From contig NW_025777444.1 in assembly GCF_021130785.1 (NCBI RefSeq), forward strand, positions 1-64,000: DNA of 64,000 nt, given 5' to 3'. Shown in pieces: positions 60,950 through 64,000 of the stretch (position 1 is its first letter; every line of letters begins with the position of its first letter). Under the pieces are notes generated by a model. It was not told where the DNA came from and did no database searches. It was given only the letters and a program-made list of their open reading frames with translations. The position numbers and the translations under genes were made by a program. The DNA is from Homalodisca vitripennis (taxonomy: Eukaryota > Arthropoda > Insecta > Hemiptera > Cicadellidae).

Positions 60950-61320
60950 ACATCTAATATTATGGGAATTCCCTAAGGATATTATCCCTTCTAATCGCTA
61001 TGAATCTTATTGTGGACGACCTGCTTAAGTCATTGACCAGAAGTGGTCTCTTCCTACAAGGGTATGTAAAATCACGGGATTTCTGTCATGATTAAGAACA
61101 TCTCCGTAGATTCGGCATTTTTAGAGACGATCCGCTTTGTAGATTGTGTAAAGGACAGTATGAAATATCTAAAATACCTGCTACTATTTCACTACCTTGT
61201 GATATTAAAGGGTGTTTCATCATTGGCTATTTAGCCAAGTGTTTTGAACATTCCAAGGAAGCTCTGATTGATTGCCTTGACATGCTTTTCAAACTTCTGG
61301 ATTTAAAATATGGTTGACTT
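60950..61320 (+). pseudogene. R1-like non-LTR retrotransposon relic: RT motif joined to C-terminal cysteine region
   Basis: A frame at about 60995-61080 reads MNLIVDDLLKSLTRSGLFLQGY, resembling the RT stretch just before the catalytic YADD box of R1-clade elements (LWNLVVDDLL, QGYADD). Instead of ADD it continues into unrelated codons. From about 61095 another frame reads EHLRRFGIFRDDPLCRLCKG and ends SLPCDIKGC, like the C-terminal cysteine/histidine region of R1-clade ORF2 (L-R-MGI-DDPLCRLC). Several hundred codons that normally separate these parts are missing, so the copy is internally deleted. It cannot be joined to the fragment at 1140-2330 without large losses. Confidence 0.65.
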
Positions 61321-61699
61321 TTGCTTCTCAATGTTTTAAAGCATGATAAAATCAGACGTCTCTTTCAAGATTAATAAGAAGAAAGAGACCTTGTCGTATG
61401 GATGCTCCATTACTATAAAATATTTTTACTTCGATCCCGCTTTTCCCCACAATTAGCCAACCCAGATGAACGTTGACCTCGTTCTATGTATGTTCTAGAA
61501 AAATTTACAATTCCCTGCTCTACAAATCCTCCCCAAAATTATGGGAACATCTACCACTCAACTTTAAATAACTGTGACTGACTTTATCAAACTTTATATT
61601 TTGTTTTCACTCTGAATATATAAGTAATCTTTCACCCTAAAAGACAATTCCCAGAGGCATATTTACAAATTGACCCTTCCAAAATACCATTATGAAATT
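61321..61699. other. AT-rich spacer, nothing recognised
   Basis: Could include the untranslated end of the preceding retrotransposon relic, but no poly-A tail is evident. Confidence 0.4.
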
Positions 61700-62720
61700 A
61701 TATCATAGTGAATAACTTATGAATATATGGTTTCTCTATATAAAGTATGTGTATTGGAGATCAAACAAGTAAAAATTAATTTCTTTTTAGTAGTATCCTT
61801 GACATAAAACGGCGCCAAAAGATAAAAGAATGAGACACACAGATGATATATAATTAACAGTCCACTAAAACATTATTTCATATCCATAGAAACAACAAAG
61901 GTCTGATATTTTAATCTTTTAATCGATAAATATTAATACGAGTATGTGTCAGAATTTCCAAAGTCGTTCAACTTGCAGCGCGTCAGATAATCACCACATG
62001 TAGTACAATGTGAAGGTCAGAAGCTGGACGAGGACCAGGACTTACAAGGATGAGTTACTTTTATTATTTATTAATCACGATTACTCCTAATAATCGCTCT
62101 TGATACCCAAAGCAAATTGCAACATTTTAGTTTTAGTGACTATTATATACAACACAAAACACATGAAAGGTTTATATAAAACGATGACCTGATTCCAAAG
62201 CAAATAGAAGTTTCAAATGTAATGTATTATTTCGTTGAATTTCCTTTTATTTTTCTAAGACTTTCACCGATTTTCTTTATAGATAGCTACTACACTTGCG
62301 TTTGGGCTGTTTTAATCCTCTCTGTACCGAAAGCGTGCAGGGAGAATTAGGTTCAATCATTTTCCAAATTCCAGTCGTCACAGCAGTTTTGGAACTGTTT
62401 TCCATAGTTGATGACAAATATTTAATATTTAATGAGAAGAATGTTCTAACGTACGTCTTCGAGCAACTGCTCGGACTTTTTTGTTAGGCTAAATATTATG
62501 TTTAGTTTAATTAGTATACGTTATCGGAGTAAAATTAGTAATTAACAACTACACCACGTTTGATGTTTAAAACTCAATAATTTATAATACGGTTTAAAAT
62601 AATTTTAAAGAAAGATATAGTCTACAATTCCTACCTCATTCCGTTAGTTACGTAAATATCCACCAGAGCACGCATCCACAGTACAAGATCTAAGACATGG
62701 CAAATTAAAATGTTGGAGTA
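61700..62720 (+). repeat. Family R repeat, copy m (second subfamily)
   Basis: CCATAGAAACAAC at 61884-61896, GGACGAGGACCAGGACTTAC near 62026, AAGGATGAGTTACTTTTATT near 62046, and module B with TGTACCGAAAGCGTGCAGGG near 62323, followed by the CACCAGAGCACGCATCCAC block near 62660. Confidence 0.7.
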
Positions 62721-64000
62721 ATAAAACTTCTTACTCTAAATTTAATTTACATCTTCTATTAGCATTTTTTTCCAGACTCTATTTCCAGAATTAAATAACT
62801 AAAATGTTCATGTACATTTAAAACTCAACAGTACAGAAATTTTTGGATATTAAATTCCTATATATATTAAGAAACGTCAAACCCACTGTTTTGGGTGAAA
62901 GGATCAGTGAAAGAACCACTTAAGACTCTCTTCAAGATGGCGTCATTTCTCCTTGTTATGGAGGTCTTTAATAGGAGAGGTATTTTCGTACAGGTATATG
63001 TAGATGAGATGACATGATAATTTATTCTTGTGACCCGTAAATTTAAAATCACGGTCACGGAATTGACTAATGCAACCCTGAAGAGAGCAGTAAACTGGTG
63101 AGATAGAATTGCCTTTGTGTTATCCCAGCCCAAGCTGCCCTGGTCACATTTAGAAGAGGACATAATGGGGGGGGCCATCGGTCCTTTTTTGTCGAGGAGG
63201 ATACATCAGCGAGTTGATCCAAATCAAGTTATTAATGTTGTTGTTGACAGGTGACAGAATTGGGGACCACTACTGGAAAGGTTTGTTGCCAGGGGAATAT
63301 GTTTGCTAATATAGTGCAGGCTTCCGATCGTACGGTCTTTTGGTCTTCAGCTGAAGCTATTGCATTTGCTTTATATCTACGTGATTAGACCTAGACTAAC
63401 GTTTGAGGTTTTTTGTAGTTAAATCCTAGGTCGGATTGGCTTGCATCCTAAGGACATCCTGTCTGGCAATAAGCTCCGAACTGACCCGGTTACTGCCTCA
63501 GATGGTTGTCATAATCTTGCATGTTTGTGCATAATAATATTTAGTTTATGACAAGTTGGATTGTTTACCCACATCAGTCGGAAGTGCCTTCTCTAATCTT
63601 ACGTTATAAATGAGTAGTAAAGTTACCATGTATATGGTGTATTACACATGATTTCAGAACTACTTTCACGATTTTACTTTGACAAATACTTCAGGATTAT
63701 GATGTTTTTAACGAAGGATGTGTTCAAGGGGGTTTCACAGATCAACGCCATACTCTGTGATCTCGTATAAAAACTATAAGGAAGAAAATTATATATGTTT
63801 AAAATTTTGGACATTAAGCGTTGTAAGATTTACAATTTCATTTACAGGAAAACTGGAACCGTAATTAATTTATGAAATGATAGTTTCAAATGTTGATATC
63901 AAATGTAATTACATTCAAAAAATATTAATAGTAAATTTTAATGAGTTCTTCTTTGTAGTTTGACACTAAAATAAACATTTTTTGGTGAAAAGCATATATC
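62721..64000. other. Window end: no gene called; GC-richer patch at about 62880-63530
   Basis: 62880-63530 is less AT-rich and includes a G8 run (63168-63175) and AGCTCCGAACTGACCCGGTT near 63472. It may be an unrecognised transposon relic; the 103-codon minus frame at 62867-63178 has no family resemblance. The remainder is AT-rich. Confidence 0.35.

Overview
The window is AT-rich eukaryotic intergenic DNA packed with transposable elements, most likely from an insect or a close arthropod relative. The evidence is the element content: R1-clade and Jockey-clade non-LTR retrotransposons, Tc1/mariner-superfamily transposons, a Helitron, tRNA-derived SINEs and a piece of nuclear 18S rRNA. There is also no bacterial gene organisation at all. 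The species cannot be named from the sequence; a hemipteran is only a guess.

Layout. 1-6.4 kb: a decayed R1-clade fragment (1140-2330), an A/T-rich stretch, then the first copy of a large non-coding repeat that I call family R. 6.4-16.6 kb: further R copies, one with a ~415-bp tandem expansion (7300-8545) and one split by an internally deleted Jockey element (13413-14348). 16.6-24.5 kb: mostly unique AT-rich DNA, a TA microsatellite, a SINE relic, a long R copy and a 107-bp tandem repeat. 26.8-28.7 kb: a Helitron with both termini intact but with its coding blocks out of order. 29.5-38.6 kb: more R copies, an 18S rRNA fragment (32640-32930) and a Tc1/mariner element with ~455-bp inverted repeats (35366-37266) inserted in an R copy. 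39.7-40 kb: a possible signal-peptide first exon of a host gene on the minus strand. 40.5-43.7 kb: R copies. 44.57-50.74 kb: a 6.2-kb palindrome with ~2.7-kb arms. 54.7-57.15 kb: a Tc1/mariner-superfamily element whose second D and E lie 83 residues apart. 58.15-58.68 kb: a MITE-like element. 59-64 kb: R copies and another R1-like relic.

Family R dominates the window. It recurs about a dozen times in modules that I label A (ends near GAGTTACTTTT and holds a CCATGGAAACAAC box), B (core AGTACTCTAAGTGTACAG), C (core CTTCTAGACGAAACG) and D (the 15250-16560 type). Every copy is + oriented except the one in the left palindrome arm. No shared reading frame was found, so it looks like a non-autonomous element or a modular dispersed repeat. 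Other elements nest inside it, which gives a relative order of insertion.

No intact autonomous gene is present. All recognisable coding blocks are broken by stops, frameshifts or deletions. The only candidate host coding sequence is the 18-codon exon at 39744-39797. All comparisons were made by eye; no alignment or database search was run.
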